64,000 nt of DNA from Butyrivibrio sp. MC2021 (GTDB lineage: Bacteria; Bacillota; Clostridia; Lachnospirales; Lachnospiraceae). Positions within the stretch are counted from its first letter, which is position 1. Every line of letters begins with the position of its first letter. Under the pieces are notes generated by a model that was not told where the DNA came from, did not search any database, and worked only from the letters and a program-made list of their open reading frames with translations. The translations under genes and the position numbers were made by a program. The stretch spans positions 186,001 to 250,000 of the forward strand of contig NZ_JHXX01000002.1 in the NCBI RefSeq assembly GCF_000621605.1. The letters run 5' to 3'. This document shows positions 51,529-61,930 of this stretch, one piece after another.

Positions 51529-53031
51529 ATGAATAAACCAGTTCTTGAAATGAAGAATATCAGCAAACGATTCGGAAGCGTCGTGGCTCTTAACGAGGTT
51601 GACCTTGAAGTTTATCCCGGTGAGATCAGAGGCCTGATCGGTGAGAACGGATCAGGAAAATCCACTATTTCCTCAATAGCTGCCGGAATGCAGAAAGCAA
51701 ATGAAGGAGAGATGTATTTTAAGGGAAACAGATGGGAACCGGCCAGTATGATAGATGCACTGAACAAGGGCATTGGAATGGTTGTTCAGGAAAGCGGAAC
51801 CATTGGAGGAATATCGGTGGCTGAAAACATGTTCCTTGCCGAACTTGGGAGCTTTAAAAACAAATTTGGCCTTGTGGACAAGAACAAACTGCAAAGAAAA
51901 GCAGATGAGGCTCTTAAAAGCGTTGGGATAGCAGGCATCAGCGGAAGAGATGCGATGGGAAGGCTGGACTTTCAGGATAGAAAGCTGGTTGAAATAGCCA
52001 AAGTTATCATGAAAAACCCGGATATTCTGATCATCGATGAGACATCAACTGCGCTGTCCCACGATGGAAGGCAGATCATGTACAGTCTGATCAGAAAAAT
52101 GAGGGATGACGGAAAGTCAGTGATCTTTATATCTCATGATCTGGACGAAATCATGGAAGTCTGTGACACGTTGACGGTACTCAGGGATGGAAACATCATA
52201 AGGACTTTTGAAAAAGAGGAATTTGATGCAGATGCCATCCGCGGCAGCATGATAGGAAGAGAGCTTAAAGGTGATTATTACAGGGCGGATACGGAGTGTA
52301 CATCTCTTGATGAAGTGGTACTCAGCGCTCAAAGCCTGAACTACAAAGATAATTTAAAGGACGTTTCTCTGGAGCTACACCGCGGAGAGATTGTGGGAGT
52401 CGGTGGCCTTGCGAGCAGCGGAATGCATGATCTGGGTGAAGCCCTTTTCGGAGCGCTAAAGCTTGATTCGGGGCATGTTATCTGCGGTAGTGGAAAAGAG
52501 ATACTCAGCCCTCACAATGCAATGGGGCAAAAGATCGGATATGTGTCGAAAGACAGAGATCAGAAATCGCTTTGTCTCGATGCCAGTATAAAAGACAACA
52601 TTGCTATCGCCGGAATGAATATCTTTAAAAACAAAATAAACCTTGTTACTTCATCCGGTGAGAAAAAATATGTAAAAAAACAGGTGGATGAACTTAAGAT
52701 CAAATGTTCAGATATGGATCAGGCAGTAGGTCAGCTTTCGGGTGGCAATAAGCAGAAGGTTGTCTTTGGTAAATGGATAGGCTGCGGAAGCGAGATACTG
52801 ATCCTGGATTGCCCCACAAGAGGCGTGGATATCGGAGTCAAGCAGGCGATGTATCAGCTCATGGTAAAGCTCAAAAATGAAGGCAAGGCAATACTTATGA
52901 TAAGCGAGGAGCTGCCGGAGCTGATAGGTATGAGTGACAGAGTACTCATTATGAAGGACGGAGAGATCACAAGAGAGTTTAAGAGAAGCAGTACCCTCAG
53001 CGAGGGAGACATCATAAGCTACATGATCTGA
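51529..53031 (+). CDS. Sugar ABC importer, double ATPase subunit (RbsA/MglA-like)
   Basis: 500 residues with two nucleotide-binding domains. Domain 1: GENGSGKST Walker A, ILIIDET Walker B, degenerate signature (LDFQDRK). Domain 2: altered Walker A as usual in this family (GGLASSGMHDLGEALFG), good signature LSGGNKQKV and ILILDCPTRGVDIG. This is the CUT2 type that drives monosaccharide uptake through two permeases. ATG 51529 has AGAAAGGA upstream; the upstream TTG does not. First gene of the operon running to 60218. Confidence 0.92.
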   Translation: MNKPVLEMKNISKRFGSVVALNEVDLEVYPGEIRGLIGENGSGKSTISSIAAGMQKANEGEMYFKGNRWEPASMIDALNKGIGMVVQESGTIGGISVAENMFLAELGSFKNKFGLVDKNKLQRKADEALKSVGIAGISGRDAMGRLDFQDRKLVEIAKVIMKNPDILIIDETSTALSHDGRQIMYSLIRKMRDDGKSVIFISHDLDEIMEVCDTLTVLRDGNIIRTFEKEEFDADAIRGSMIGRELKGDYYRADTECTSLDEVVLSAQSLNYKDNLKDVSLELHRGEIVGVGGLASSGMHDLGEALFGALKLDSGHVICGSGKEILSPHNAMGQKIGYVSKDRDQKSLCLDASIKDNIAIAGMNIFKNKINLVTSSGEKKYVKKQVDELKIKCSDMDQAVGQLSGGNKQKVVFGKWIGCGSEILILDCPTRGVDIGVKQAMYQLMVKLKNEGKAILMISEELPELIGMSDRVLIMKDGEITREFKRSSTLSEGDIISYMI

Positions 53032-53045
53032 GGAAGGTAAAAGAG

Positions 53046-54026
53046 ATGACAGATAAAAGAAAAACCAACATAAAACAAAAACTCATATCCTTACTTCCCA
53101 TTGCCGCTTTACTGGTTTTGTTTGCAGCATTTCTGGTGGTGGTAAGCATAAATGGTTACAGGCTGGATATGTACCTGAAAATAGTATTTAATGAGGCTCT
53201 TGTTCTTGCGGTGGTTGCTACTGGGGCGATCTTCATTTATACCCTTGGCACCTTTGATATAAGCCTTGGAGCATCAACGCTCTTTGCAGCCACTATGGGA
53301 GTCATGACCTATAACAAGACTCAGAGCCTTATTTTGATGATCGTCGCGATATTCGCAGTGGGTATCACAGCTTCACTGCTGAATTCGGTTTTAGCCTCGG
53401 TTTTTCATATACCTCCCTTCGTGACAACTGTTGCCATGATGTCGGTTCTTTCAGCTCTCTCGGCACAGATCATCACAAGTTATGGAGGAGCTCTTGGCGG
53501 AATAAGTATTCCCAGCGAAGTTGTAAAGCCCTTTGACAACATAGGTTTTAAGGCAATGCTTTTAATAGCCTTTTTTGCCATATGCTTCTTTGTATTCCAG
53601 TTTACGAAGGCCGGAAGAAGGATGAAATTTGTGGGCGGAAATCCAATTTGTGCAGAGCTTACAGGAATAAAGGCAAGTAAATATACGATCCTGGCCTTTG
53701 TGATGGCGGGAATTGGAATCGGCCTCGGAGCATTTTTGACACTTTGCTATACCCCATCGGTTACTACTACAACAGCATCAAGTATAGGAATGAATATCTT
53801 TATTGCGATCGTTTTCGGAGGAATGCCAATCTCAGGAGGTGCAAGAAGTAAGATTTACGCGGCACTGATCGGTGGCTTCTCATATATTTTGCTGAATGAC
53901 ATTCTTGAGATAGTCATAGACAGCAGCGCAGCATACGGCATCACACAGGTGATCAGTGCAGTCTTTTTCCTGGCGGTGGTTTATGTAACCAGCATGAATT
54001 ACAGGACAGCACTGTTACCAAGATAA
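53046..54026 (+). CDS. Sugar ABC importer permease 1 (RbsC-like)
   Basis: 326 residues with about 9-10 membrane helices. TLGTFDISLGASTLFAATMGV and GGNPICAELTGIKASKYTILAF are the typical sequences of CUT2 permeases, the latter being the loop that touches the ATPase. It begins 14 bases after the ATPase gene. With permease 2 (55265) it would form a heterodimeric channel. Confidence 0.9.
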   Translation: MTDKRKTNIKQKLISLLPIAALLVLFAAFLVVVSINGYRLDMYLKIVFNEALVLAVVATGAIFIYTLGTFDISLGASTLFAATMGVMTYNKTQSLILMIVAIFAVGITASLLNSVLASVFHIPPFVTTVAMMSVLSALSAQIITSYGGALGGISIPSEVVKPFDNIGFKAMLLIAFFAICFFVFQFTKAGRRMKFVGGNPICAELTGIKASKYTILAFVMAGIGIGLGAFLTLCYTPSVTTTTASSIGMNIFIAIVFGGMPISGGARSKIYAALIGGFSYILLNDILEIVIDSSAAYGITQVISAVFFLAVVYVTSMNYRTALLPR

Positions 54027-54040
54027 AGGAGGAAAATATT

Positions 54041-55240
54041 ATGAACAAAAAACTTACAAAAGTGATCGGACTTATCATGGCCGGGGCCATGACGGTGATG
54101 GCAGGATGTGGAAATTCGGCACCTGCTGCACAGGGCAATGCTGATAACGCAGCACCGGCACAGGAAGCTGAAACAACTACTCAGCCTTCCGGCAAAGCCA
54201 AGAAAATCGGAGTGCTTGTAGCAGATGTCAGCGGTGAGGAAGCCCTGGGATTTAGAAATTACTATGAGAAGTATATTCAGGAAAACTATGATGTTACCTT
54301 TGATTACACTGATGCGCTGGCAAGCGCTGAAGACGAGAAGGCCGCTATTGAAAAATTTGCATCAAAGGGATATGACGCAGTTATCTCTTTATCCAGCAGC
54401 GACAGAGCACAGCAGATTGAGACCTGCGAGCAGTATGGCCTTTACTATGCAATCGCTTCAGGAGTTCTTGATGACGAGCAGTATGAAAAATACAAAGGTT
54501 ATGAGCACTTCGTTTGCCAGATCGGACCTTCAAATGCCACTGAATTTGAGGCAGGAAAAGCTATGGGCGAGTATTTTAAAAATCAGGGAGTAAAGAAGGT
54601 GGCTCTCTATGGCGCTTTCATTCCAAATCCTATGCACGTTTTCAGAGCAGCCGGTATTCTTACGGGACTTGGTTGTACCTACGGCGGAGCAAATGACATG
54701 GGAGCGATCGTGGGACAGATTTTCCAGGATCAGGGAATTGATCTTTCAAAGGTTTCCGGCGATGTTGAACTTGTTGCATACCTCCAGGGATATGGCGATA
54801 CAACAACAGATGAGCTTGGTGCAGCTATTCAGAAGGCTCCCGAGGCATTCCTTTCAGTTGGAATGGCAACTACATTCTTTGCACAGACACTTTCACAGGA
54901 AAATATACCTTTTGCCGATATTGATTCCTTTACTGCCATGAACAGTCAGTCAATGGAGAGTGGAAGTCTTAAATATCTTGCAGGTAAGTATTCATCATCT
55001 ATCGGACCTGTATTTGCGCTGGTTTCAAATGCGATTGACGGAAATCTTATCAGAAATGATGAGGGAAATGCTGTATCGCTCAATCAGGGCTATCTGGTAG
55101 CAACAGACAAGGCAACCTTCGATGAGTATTTTGTCAATGACAACGGTGATTCACCCATCTACAGCAAAGAGACACTTGATAGCATTATCGGAAGTCAGGT
55201 CACCTATCAGGATGTAAAGAGCCTTGTAGAGAGTAAGTAA
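54041..55240 (+). CDS. Sugar-binding lipoprotein of the ABC importer
   Basis: 399 residues. Signal peptide with lipobox VMAGC, a Ala/Gln/Thr-rich linker, then a periplasmic-binding-protein domain (KKIGVLVADVSGEEALGFRNYYEKYIQENYDVTF..., GYDAVISLSSSDRAQQIETCEQYGLYYAI). It catches the sugar outside and hands it to the permeases. Strong ribosome binding site AAAGGAGG and location inside the operon. The ligand cannot be read; linked GH78 and GH3 enzymes suggest a small glycoside. Confidence 0.88.
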   Translation: MNKKLTKVIGLIMAGAMTVMAGCGNSAPAAQGNADNAAPAQEAETTTQPSGKAKKIGVLVADVSGEEALGFRNYYEKYIQENYDVTFDYTDALASAEDEKAAIEKFASKGYDAVISLSSSDRAQQIETCEQYGLYYAIASGVLDDEQYEKYKGYEHFVCQIGPSNATEFEAGKAMGEYFKNQGVKKVALYGAFIPNPMHVFRAAGILTGLGCTYGGANDMGAIVGQIFQDQGIDLSKVSGDVELVAYLQGYGDTTTDELGAAIQKAPEAFLSVGMATTFFAQTLSQENIPFADIDSFTAMNSQSMESGSLKYLAGKYSSSIGPVFALVSNAIDGNLIRNDEGNAVSLNQGYLVATDKATFDEYFVNDNGDSPIYSKETLDSIIGSQVTYQDVKSLVESK

Positions 55241-55264
55241 TACAGAGTAATAAGGAGATTAGCT

Positions 55265-56245
55265 ATGAGTACCCCGAAGAGAATCGTAAACGCACTGGCC
55301 ATGCCGGTTGTAACCCTTGTGGTTTTGCAGACTCTTTGCCTGTTAAATGGACAGAGTGTGATTTCAAATATGAAAAGCTTTGACAATTTCATAGTTTATA
55401 CAGCTATTGTGATGATCACAACCATGGCTCTTTCCATAAATCTGAACAGCGGAAGATTTGATTTCTCCCTGGGATCAATGGCCTGTCTGTCATCTATCAT
55501 AGGGGCAAAAATAACATATGGTATTCTCTCCGGGGGAAATGGCTCTGCACCGGTGATGCTTTGTATATCCCTTGTTGCAGGAGTGGTACTTGGACTGATA
55601 TCGGGTCTTACATATTGCACATTAAGACTGCCTCCAATCATAGTCTCACTGGGAGTAACGCTAGTGTATGAGGGAATTATGTACACAATAACCGGTGGCA
55701 AATATGTTATGAGTGAAGTTCAAAATCCTTCAATGTCCGCTCTTACAGGAACCTGGGTCTATGCAGCATTGATAATAGCGGCAGTCCTTGCATTTATGAT
55801 AATTACTTTTGATAAAACGGCCTTTGGATATGACTACAACGCACTTAAGTCGGGACAGAAGGTGGCTGTGGCTACAGGTATCAATGAGGTAAAAAACACT
55901 CTGATCTGTTATGGGATCAGTGGAGGCCTGATGGGTATAGTGGGAACACTTAATGCGGCCAGAAATACGACAATAAATGGAGGACAGCTCAATTTTGGCA
56001 GTATAGCCATCATGTTTACAGCATTTTTCCCTATGTTTATCGCAGGATATATCGGCAGATTCACAAACGAGAAGATTGGCTTTCTCCTGGCGGCTGTTTG
56101 CATGTCACTTTTAAATTCTACATTTGCTGTATTCTCAAACTCAGTGAATGCAACGATGCAGTCAATTATAAATGCAGTATTGCTGGTTGTTTTCCTTATT
56201 TACCTGAACAACAACGATTTGATAAAGAGATTATTGAAAGCATGA
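55265..56245 (+). CDS. Sugar ABC importer permease 2 (RbsC-like)
   Basis: 326 residues, same length as permease 1. INLNSGRFDFSLGSMACLSSIIGAK and LKSGQKVAVATGINEVKNTLICYGISGG are the equivalents of its membrane and coupling-loop motifs. The stop codon overlaps the next gene's ATG (ATGA), so the hydrolase gene is translationally coupled to the importer. Confidence 0.9.
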   Translation: MSTPKRIVNALAMPVVTLVVLQTLCLLNGQSVISNMKSFDNFIVYTAIVMITTMALSINLNSGRFDFSLGSMACLSSIIGAKITYGILSGGNGSAPVMLCISLVAGVVLGLISGLTYCTLRLPPIIVSLGVTLVYEGIMYTITGGKYVMSEVQNPSMSALTGTWVYAALIIAAVLAFMIITFDKTAFGYDYNALKSGQKVAVATGINEVKNTLICYGISGGLMGIVGTLNAARNTTINGGQLNFGSIAIMFTAFFPMFIAGYIGRFTNEKIGFLLAAVCMSLLNSTFAVFSNSVNATMQSIINAVLLVVFLIYLNNNDLIKRLLKA

Positions 56246-57765
56246 AAGACTTAAGATTATTGAAAAAAGCAACGGCTCTTTTCCCAAGGTTAAATGAAAA
56301 AGAGATTGCTGTAGCCGAAACAGTAAGTATTACAAGGGACAGCAAGGGAATAAAGAAAAAAAGTCTCCGGGATTTCAGGACTATGTCACTAAAAAAAGGT
56401 GATGAGGTCATCCTTGACTTTGGCGGACATCTGGTTGGATATCTTTCTCTAGATTTTAAGAACATAGGAGCTCATGCAGATGCTCCGGTGCTCTTAAGAG
56501 TACGCTTTGCCGAAAGAGAAGTAGAGCTGTTTGAAGATGCATCAGAATACAGTGGCTGGGTAAGCGCATCATGGATCCAGGAAGAGCTGGTAAAGGTGGA
56601 TGTGGTCCCCGGAAGGCTGGACTTTGACAGACGATATTCATTCAGATTTGTAAGGATTGAGGTTATGGATATCAGTTCAAGATTTGACCTTCAGATTTCC
56701 GAAGCTTGGGCCAAGACCGTCACTTCTGCCAGAGATACGGATCTTTTACCCTATGAGGCGGCAGATCCCTTGGACAGAGAGATGGACAAGGTGGCTGTAA
56801 AAACTCTCAAAGATTGCATGCAGACAGTGTTTGAGGATGGGCCTAAAAGAGACAGAAGGCTGTGGATAGGAGATCTTAGGATACAGGCTCTGGCCAATTA
56901 TGAAACCTACAGAATGAATGATATGGTCAAATCCTGCCTATACCTGTTCGGTGCGCTTACTCAGGAGAATGGAAGAGTCGGAGCCTGTGTATTTTTGGAG
57001 CCTGAGCCTGAAGTAGACGACACCTGTATGTTTGACTATTCTCTGTTTTTTGTGGTCATTCTCAGGGATTATTACAGAAAGACAGGTGACCAGGAGGCGC
57101 TGGAGGATCTGTGGCAGGTATGCCGCAGACAGATCAGTCTTGCCAGAGAGGGCCTTGACCAACACTATGTAGTAAAGGACCTTGACGTTCTTGGCTGGTG
57201 CTTTGTGGACTGGAATCTGGAGCTGAATAAACAGGCAAGTGCGCAGGGGATATTCCTGTACGCGCTGGAGGCAGCAATTGAGCTTGCCGAGCAGGTCGGA
57301 GATGTGCTCTCAGAGGAAGAGTATGCTGATCTTTACAACAAAGTAAAGGATGCAGCCAATACTTTTTTATATGATGAAAAAATGGGCATGTACGTAAGCG
57401 GGAAAGACAGACAGATCTCCTTTGCATCTCAGATATGGATGATACTTGGAAATGCCGTTGAAGGTAGTGCTGCACTCAGGCTTTTGGAAAGACTAAATGG
57501 CTGCGACGGTGCTGTTAAAATGGTTACTCCTTATATGTATCACAACTATATAGATGCACTTATTAAGCTTGGCAGGAAAGAAGACGCTCACAAACTTATG
57601 AGACAGTACTGGGGCGGAATGATCAAAAACGGTGCAGACACCTTTTGGGAGCTGTATAATCCCGAAAATCCGGACGAGTCACCTTACGGAGGAACCATTG
57701 TAAACAGTTATTGTCATGCCTGGAGCTGTGGCCCGGCGTATTTTCTCAGGAAATACTTTGCTTAA
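56242..57765 (+). CDS. GH78-like six-hairpin glycosidase
   Basis: 507 residues, about half the size of the rhamnosidase at 14891; it lacks the large N-terminal domains. A short beta region (DEVILDFGGHLVGYLSLDFK) leads into the (alpha/alpha)6 barrel with EDGPKRDRRLWIGDLRIQ, the acid motif of GH78-type enzymes, and ends with DTFWELYNP and SYCHAWSCGPAYFL. It is cytoplasmic and coupled to permease 2, consistent with cleaving the imported compound. Rhamnosidase activity is likely by family but other specificities are known in this clan. Confidence 0.8.
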   Translation: MKDLRLLKKATALFPRLNEKEIAVAETVSITRDSKGIKKKSLRDFRTMSLKKGDEVILDFGGHLVGYLSLDFKNIGAHADAPVLLRVRFAEREVELFEDASEYSGWVSASWIQEELVKVDVVPGRLDFDRRYSFRFVRIEVMDISSRFDLQISEAWAKTVTSARDTDLLPYEAADPLDREMDKVAVKTLKDCMQTVFEDGPKRDRRLWIGDLRIQALANYETYRMNDMVKSCLYLFGALTQENGRVGACVFLEPEPEVDDTCMFDYSLFFVVILRDYYRKTGDQEALEDLWQVCRRQISLAREGLDQHYVVKDLDVLGWCFVDWNLELNKQASAQGIFLYALEAAIELAEQVGDVLSEEEYADLYNKVKDAANTFLYDEKMGMYVSGKDRQISFASQIWMILGNAVEGSAALRLLERLNGCDGAVKMVTPYMYHNYIDALIKLGRKEDAHKLMRQYWGGMIKNGADTFWELYNPENPDESPYGGTIVNSYCHAWSCGPAYFLRKYFA

Positions 57766-57789
57766 TACTTTGGAAGAAGAGAGTTTGAT

Positions 57790-59559
57790 ATGACATTTAA
57801 TAATTATGAAATCGATTATACCGGGAATCCGTTTTTTCTTGACGAGAGTGCCATAAATTGGGTACAAGAGACCTTTGAGGACATGAGCCTTGAGGAAAAA
57901 TGCGGACAGGTTTTTTGCCCTATGGGATTTAGCAGTGAAGATGAAGTTCTTCGCGGAATCGTCAGTGGAATTGGTGTTGGCGGGATGATGTACAGAAGTG
58001 GGAGAGCAAAAGAGATTCAGGATACTCACAGAAAAATACAGTCAATGGCCAAAATTCCGCTTTTATTAGCTGCTAATACGGAGAGTGGTGGAGATGGACT
58101 GGCGGTAGAGGGGACATCTTTTGGCAAGCCCATGGCAGTTGCAGCAACTGCGGATCCTGAAAACGGCTACAGGATGGGGTATGTTGCATGCAGGGAAGGG
58201 GCAGCACTGGGACTAAACTGGTCTTTTGCTCCTATCGTGGATATCAACAGAGACTTTCATAATCCGATAACAAACGTCAGGACCTTTGGCGATGACCCGG
58301 AGAAGATAGTTTCCTTCGCTTCACGCTATATGGATGGTGCAGATGAAAATAATGTTGCCGTGTCAATAAAACATTTCCCCGGAGATGGAATAGATGAAAG
58401 AGATCAGCATATCCTTACCAGTGTCAATTCTCTGTCTGTAAAAGAGTGGGATGACAGCTTTGGATATATCTATAAAAGTCTTATAGACAAGGGAGCAAAG
58501 ACTGTAATGGCGGGCCATATTGCCCAGCCGGCTTATGTAAAAGAGATTAACAATAATGCTGACAGAAGAAGCATGTTGATGCCGGCATCTCTTTCTAAGG
58601 AACTTCTTGGAGGTCTTCTCAGAAAACGTCTTGGCTTTAATGGTCTTATAATCACAGATGCCACTCCCATGGTAGGATTTACCAGTGCAATGCCCAGAAA
58701 TATTGCCATACCGACTGCCATAGAAAACGGTTGCGACATGATTTTGTTCAACAAGAGCCTTGAAGAAGATTACGGTTTCATGCTTGAGGGTATTGGCAGT
58801 GGTTTGTTGTCCGTAAAAAGACTTGATGAGGCAGTGCTGAGAATCCTTGCAACAAAGGCATCCCTGGGGCTTCATGAGAAACAAAAAAACGGAAGTCTTG
58901 TCCCTATGGAAGAAGAGTTATCAGTTGTTGGCTGCAGCAAACACAGAATGTGGGCAAAAGAGGTGGCTGATAAGGCTGTCACTCTTGTGAGGGACGAGAA
59001 AGCTCTTTTGCCGTTAAGTCCGAAGAAATACCGGAGGATATACCTAAATGTGATCGACAAGGAAATGGACCCGGAGAGCGCATTTGTAAAGATGTGGAAG
59101 GATAAGCTGGAAGCAGAAGGGTTTGAAGTTACGGTAAGGGACAGACGTGTTAAAATTGTCCCGGCTGATTTTATGGATCCGGCATCACTGCCTGATGAGA
59201 AGAAGGCTCTTTTACATGAGATGTACAGAAGTGTTGCTGAGATGAAGGAATCCTTTGATCTGTATCTATATGTCTGCAATATGGAAAATGCTTCAAATAA
59301 CACTACTTTGCGGCTCAACTGGAACGTAGTGTTTGGGCTTGGAGATGATGCCCCCTGGCATGCAAAAGAGATACCGATGATAATGGTCTCCACTGCATAC
59401 CCCTATCATCTTTTTGATGCACCCATGATCGGAACCTATATCAATGCTTACAGCGGTAATGAAGACTTCTGCAATGCTGTGATTGAAAAACTCATGGGAA
59501 GATCGAAGTTTGAGGGTGTAAGCCCCATAGATCCCTTCTGCGGAAAGGATTACATATAA
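57790..59559 (+). CDS. GH3 hydrolase of the NagZ type
   Basis: 589 residues. MSLEEKCGQVFCPMGF begins the TIM barrel; KHFPGDGIDERDQH is the KH(F/G)PGxGxxxxDxH motif whose Asp-His pair serves as acid/base in NagZ-type GH3 enzymes, and LIITDATPMVGF gives the nucleophile Asp. A second domain follows from ~400. Unlike the GH3 at 12462 it has the usual domain order. NagZ-type members can be beta-N-acetylglucosaminidases or phosphorylases. A phosphorylase would supply beta-hexose 1-phosphate for the mutase encoded next; this is inference. Confidence 0.82.
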   Translation: MTFNNYEIDYTGNPFFLDESAINWVQETFEDMSLEEKCGQVFCPMGFSSEDEVLRGIVSGIGVGGMMYRSGRAKEIQDTHRKIQSMAKIPLLLAANTESGGDGLAVEGTSFGKPMAVAATADPENGYRMGYVACREGAALGLNWSFAPIVDINRDFHNPITNVRTFGDDPEKIVSFASRYMDGADENNVAVSIKHFPGDGIDERDQHILTSVNSLSVKEWDDSFGYIYKSLIDKGAKTVMAGHIAQPAYVKEINNNADRRSMLMPASLSKELLGGLLRKRLGFNGLIITDATPMVGFTSAMPRNIAIPTAIENGCDMILFNKSLEEDYGFMLEGIGSGLLSVKRLDEAVLRILATKASLGLHEKQKNGSLVPMEEELSVVGCSKHRMWAKEVADKAVTLVRDEKALLPLSPKKYRRIYLNVIDKEMDPESAFVKMWKDKLEAEGFEVTVRDRRVKIVPADFMDPASLPDEKKALLHEMYRSVAEMKESFDLYLYVCNMENASNNTTLRLNWNVVFGLGDDAPWHAKEIPMIMVSTAYPYHLFDAPMIGTYINAYSGNEDFCNAVIEKLMGRSKFEGVSPIDPFCGKDYI

Positions 59560-59576
59560 AGAGAGGGAGAAACAGG

Positions 59577-60218
59577 ATGGGCAAGATGAATATAAAAGGG
59601 ATAATCTTTGACCTGGATGGAGTCATCTGCAGCACCGATGAGTATCACTATCAGGCGTGGAAATCCATCGCGGACGATGAGGGGATATATTTTGACAGAA
59701 AGATAAATGAAAGACTCCGTGGAGTCTCAAGGGCAGAAAGCCTTGAGATCATACTTGAGAGGGCAGCAGCTGTATACAGGCCGGAGGAAAAGGCTGCTCT
59801 CATGGAAAAAAAGAACAATATCTACAGAGAACTTCTGAAGAATATGGGCCCCGGGGATGTCACTGAGGAGGTAAGAAGCACCTTAAGGGAGCTTAAGGAA
59901 AGAGGATATGGTCTTGCCATTGGCTCTTCCTCAAAGAATACCCGGTTCATCCTGGAGAGGACAGCCCTTACTGATGCTTTTGACGGTATCAGCGACGGCA
60001 ACATGATCTCCAGGTCCAAGCCTGACCCTGAGGTGTTCATCAAGGCTGCGGGAATTCTTGGGCTTAAAAACGAGGAGTGCCTTGTGATAGAAGATGCAAT
60101 CTCGGGTATAAACGCGGCAAATGCAGCGGGGTTTCACAGTGTCGGAATAGGCCCTGCCGCGGAGTGTGACGAAGCAGAGTTTAAAATAAGTTTTTTTTCC
60201 GAAATACTGGATATTTAG
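59577..60218 (+). CDS. pgmB: Beta-phosphoglucomutase
   Basis: 213 residues. GIIFDLDGVICSTDEYHYQAWKSIADDEGI is the signature start of beta-phosphoglucomutases, with the Asp nucleophile and the acid/base Asp of DLDGV, followed by RLRGVSRAESLEIIL, GSSSKN and KPDPEVFIKAA with IEDAISGI. It converts beta-glucose 1-phosphate to glucose 6-phosphate. It is the last gene of the ABC operon. A beta-glucose 1-phosphate source is expected, yet no GH65 phosphorylase is present. Confidence 0.92.
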   Translation: MGKMNIKGIIFDLDGVICSTDEYHYQAWKSIADDEGIYFDRKINERLRGVSRAESLEIILERAAAVYRPEEKAALMEKKNNIYRELLKNMGPGDVTEEVRSTLRELKERGYGLAIGSSSKNTRFILERTALTDAFDGISDGNMISRSKPDPEVFIKAAGILGLKNEECLVIEDAISGINAANAAGFHSVGIGPAAECDEAEFKISFFSEILDI

Positions 60219-60394
60219 TTTCAAAAAAATGCTGGAAAGACAGGTAATACAAGGTGAAATAAATAATTCATTTCAATGCAGAGTTTTTTAATAATAATTT
60301 CAGAGATATTTACTTATGAGAATTTGCGAAATTTAGTATAATAGTTGTGGCAATCTAGTTAACATAAACCATTTATCTCAGGAGGTAATTATCA

Positions 60395-61930
60395 ATGAAT
60401 AAAAAATCTGCTTTTGAAGTATACCTGTCTGCGGTTTTTAAATGGGGTATTACTGCACTGGTATCGGCCTGTATGGTTGCTACAGCAATGTTCATAGTAG
60501 AAAAGATAATTGGCTTTTATCAGGTTATCCCTTGGATCGCAGTAATAATTTTCGGTATCATGGATGTGTGTTTCTTTATTACAGGAATGCTGATTCTTAA
60601 GTCTTCATTTGATGAAGATGGATATTTAAAAGATGGAAAACTTCAAATAGGAAAGATTTTCTGCTCAGTTGTTCTTATCCTTCAGTGGAACTACATTATT
60701 TACATGGTTCCGACCAGAACATTCTGGGGATTTTTATGTTTCTTCCTGATACTTATCGGATTCTTTATGGATATTAAGCTACTGTCCATTACCGGCAGTA
60801 TTTGTATTGTTTCTATGTTTATTGCATGGTTTGTCAGAGGCACAGCTCTTTTGCCAGTAAAAGACGAACTCTTTATTACAGATGTAATCATGTGTGTTGT
60901 AGGCCTTGTGCTTTCGTTGGCCGGCCTTGTAATGTTCTTATTCTTTGTTTCACACTTTTTGATTACTGCCAAAAAGGATGAGCTTGAAGAGAACAACAGG
61001 CGTGTTACAGGTGTTATGGATGCTGTTCGTTCAATATCTTCCAAGATGGTAACTGCAGGAACAACTCTTTTGGATATCTCATCAAGTGAGAGCGCTTCAG
61101 CAGAAGAGCTATCAGCAACAAGTGATGAGCTTGTTAAAAACAGTAATATTCTTGGTAATAAAGCAGATGAGAGTATGGCAAACTTGTCAGAGCTTAATGA
61201 TTGCGCAAGCATTGTAGAAGAAAATGTTGAGACTGTTGAGAAGACATCTGACAACCTTCTTAAGAAGTCAAAAGAAAATGAGAAATCATTAAATGATCTT
61301 CAGGGAATAAATTCTGAAGTTTCTGATTCTATGGCAGTTACAACAGATATTGCAGACAGACTTCTAAAGGCAGTAGAAGAAATTGGAACAACGCTTGAAC
61401 TTATTCAGGGAATTTCGTCATCAACAAGCCTTCTTGCTCTTAATGCTTCAATTGAGGCCGCAAGAGCGGGTGATGCCGGAAAGGGATTTGCTGTTGTAGC
61501 AACTGAAGTTGGTAAGCTTGCAGAAAACACGCAGAGCTCACTTAAGGACGTTGGTGCAATAATTGAAAGAGTTCAGAAGAACGTAGAAGAGATTACAGGA
61601 CAGGTTGAGATAAATGCCAATAAGCTTGCTGAACAGAATGAACAGTTTAAGACAGTATTTGGCGACATAAGTGAAATGACTACAATGCTGAATGATTCGG
61701 TTAATGCAATTGAAGAGATGAATGAGGCACATAAACGCCAGTCAGAAATCATCAAAAAAACTGTTGAGATTAACCAGAATATCGCAGAGAGTATCAGAAG
61801 TGAGAACGAGCAGTTTGTGGCTATCAGTACCATGGCTGGAAATAATGCTACAAATACTGAGCATGTTGCACAGCAGGCTAGTGCAATCAATGACATGGTT
61901 GATGAGATTAATCGTCTTCTAAATAATTAA
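60395..61930 (+). CDS. Methyl-accepting chemotaxis protein
   Basis: 511 residues. The N-terminal ~200 residues hold about six membrane helices without a large external domain; then a coiled-coil signalling domain with the hairpin tip [42 protein letters not shown], which contacts CheA and CheW. It lacks a visible HAMP domain, and the sensing region would lie in the membrane or bind ligands through it. Ribosome binding site AGGAGG precedes ATG. Stand-alone gene with a terminator after it. Confidence 0.9.
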   Translation: MNKKSAFEVYLSAVFKWGITALVSACMVATAMFIVEKIIGFYQVIPWIAVIIFGIMDVCFFITGMLILKSSFDEDGYLKDGKLQIGKIFCSVVLILQWNYIIYMVPTRTFWGFLCFFLILIGFFMDIKLLSITGSICIVSMFIAWFVRGTALLPVKDELFITDVIMCVVGLVLSLAGLVMFLFFVSHFLITAKKDELEENNRRVTGVMDAVRSISSKMVTAGTTLLDISSSESASAEELSATSDELVKNSNILGNKADESMANLSELNDCASIVEENVETVEKTSDNLLKKSKENEKSLNDLQGINSEVSDSMAVTTDIADRLLKAVEEIGTTLELIQGISSSTSLLALNASIEAARAGDAGKGFAVVATEVGKLAENTQSSLKDVGAIIERVQKNVEEITGQVEINANKLAEQNEQFKTVFGDISEMTTMLNDSVNAIEEMNEAHKRQSEIIKKTVEINQNIAESIRSENEQFVAISTMAGNNATNTEHVAQQASAINDMVDEINRLLNN

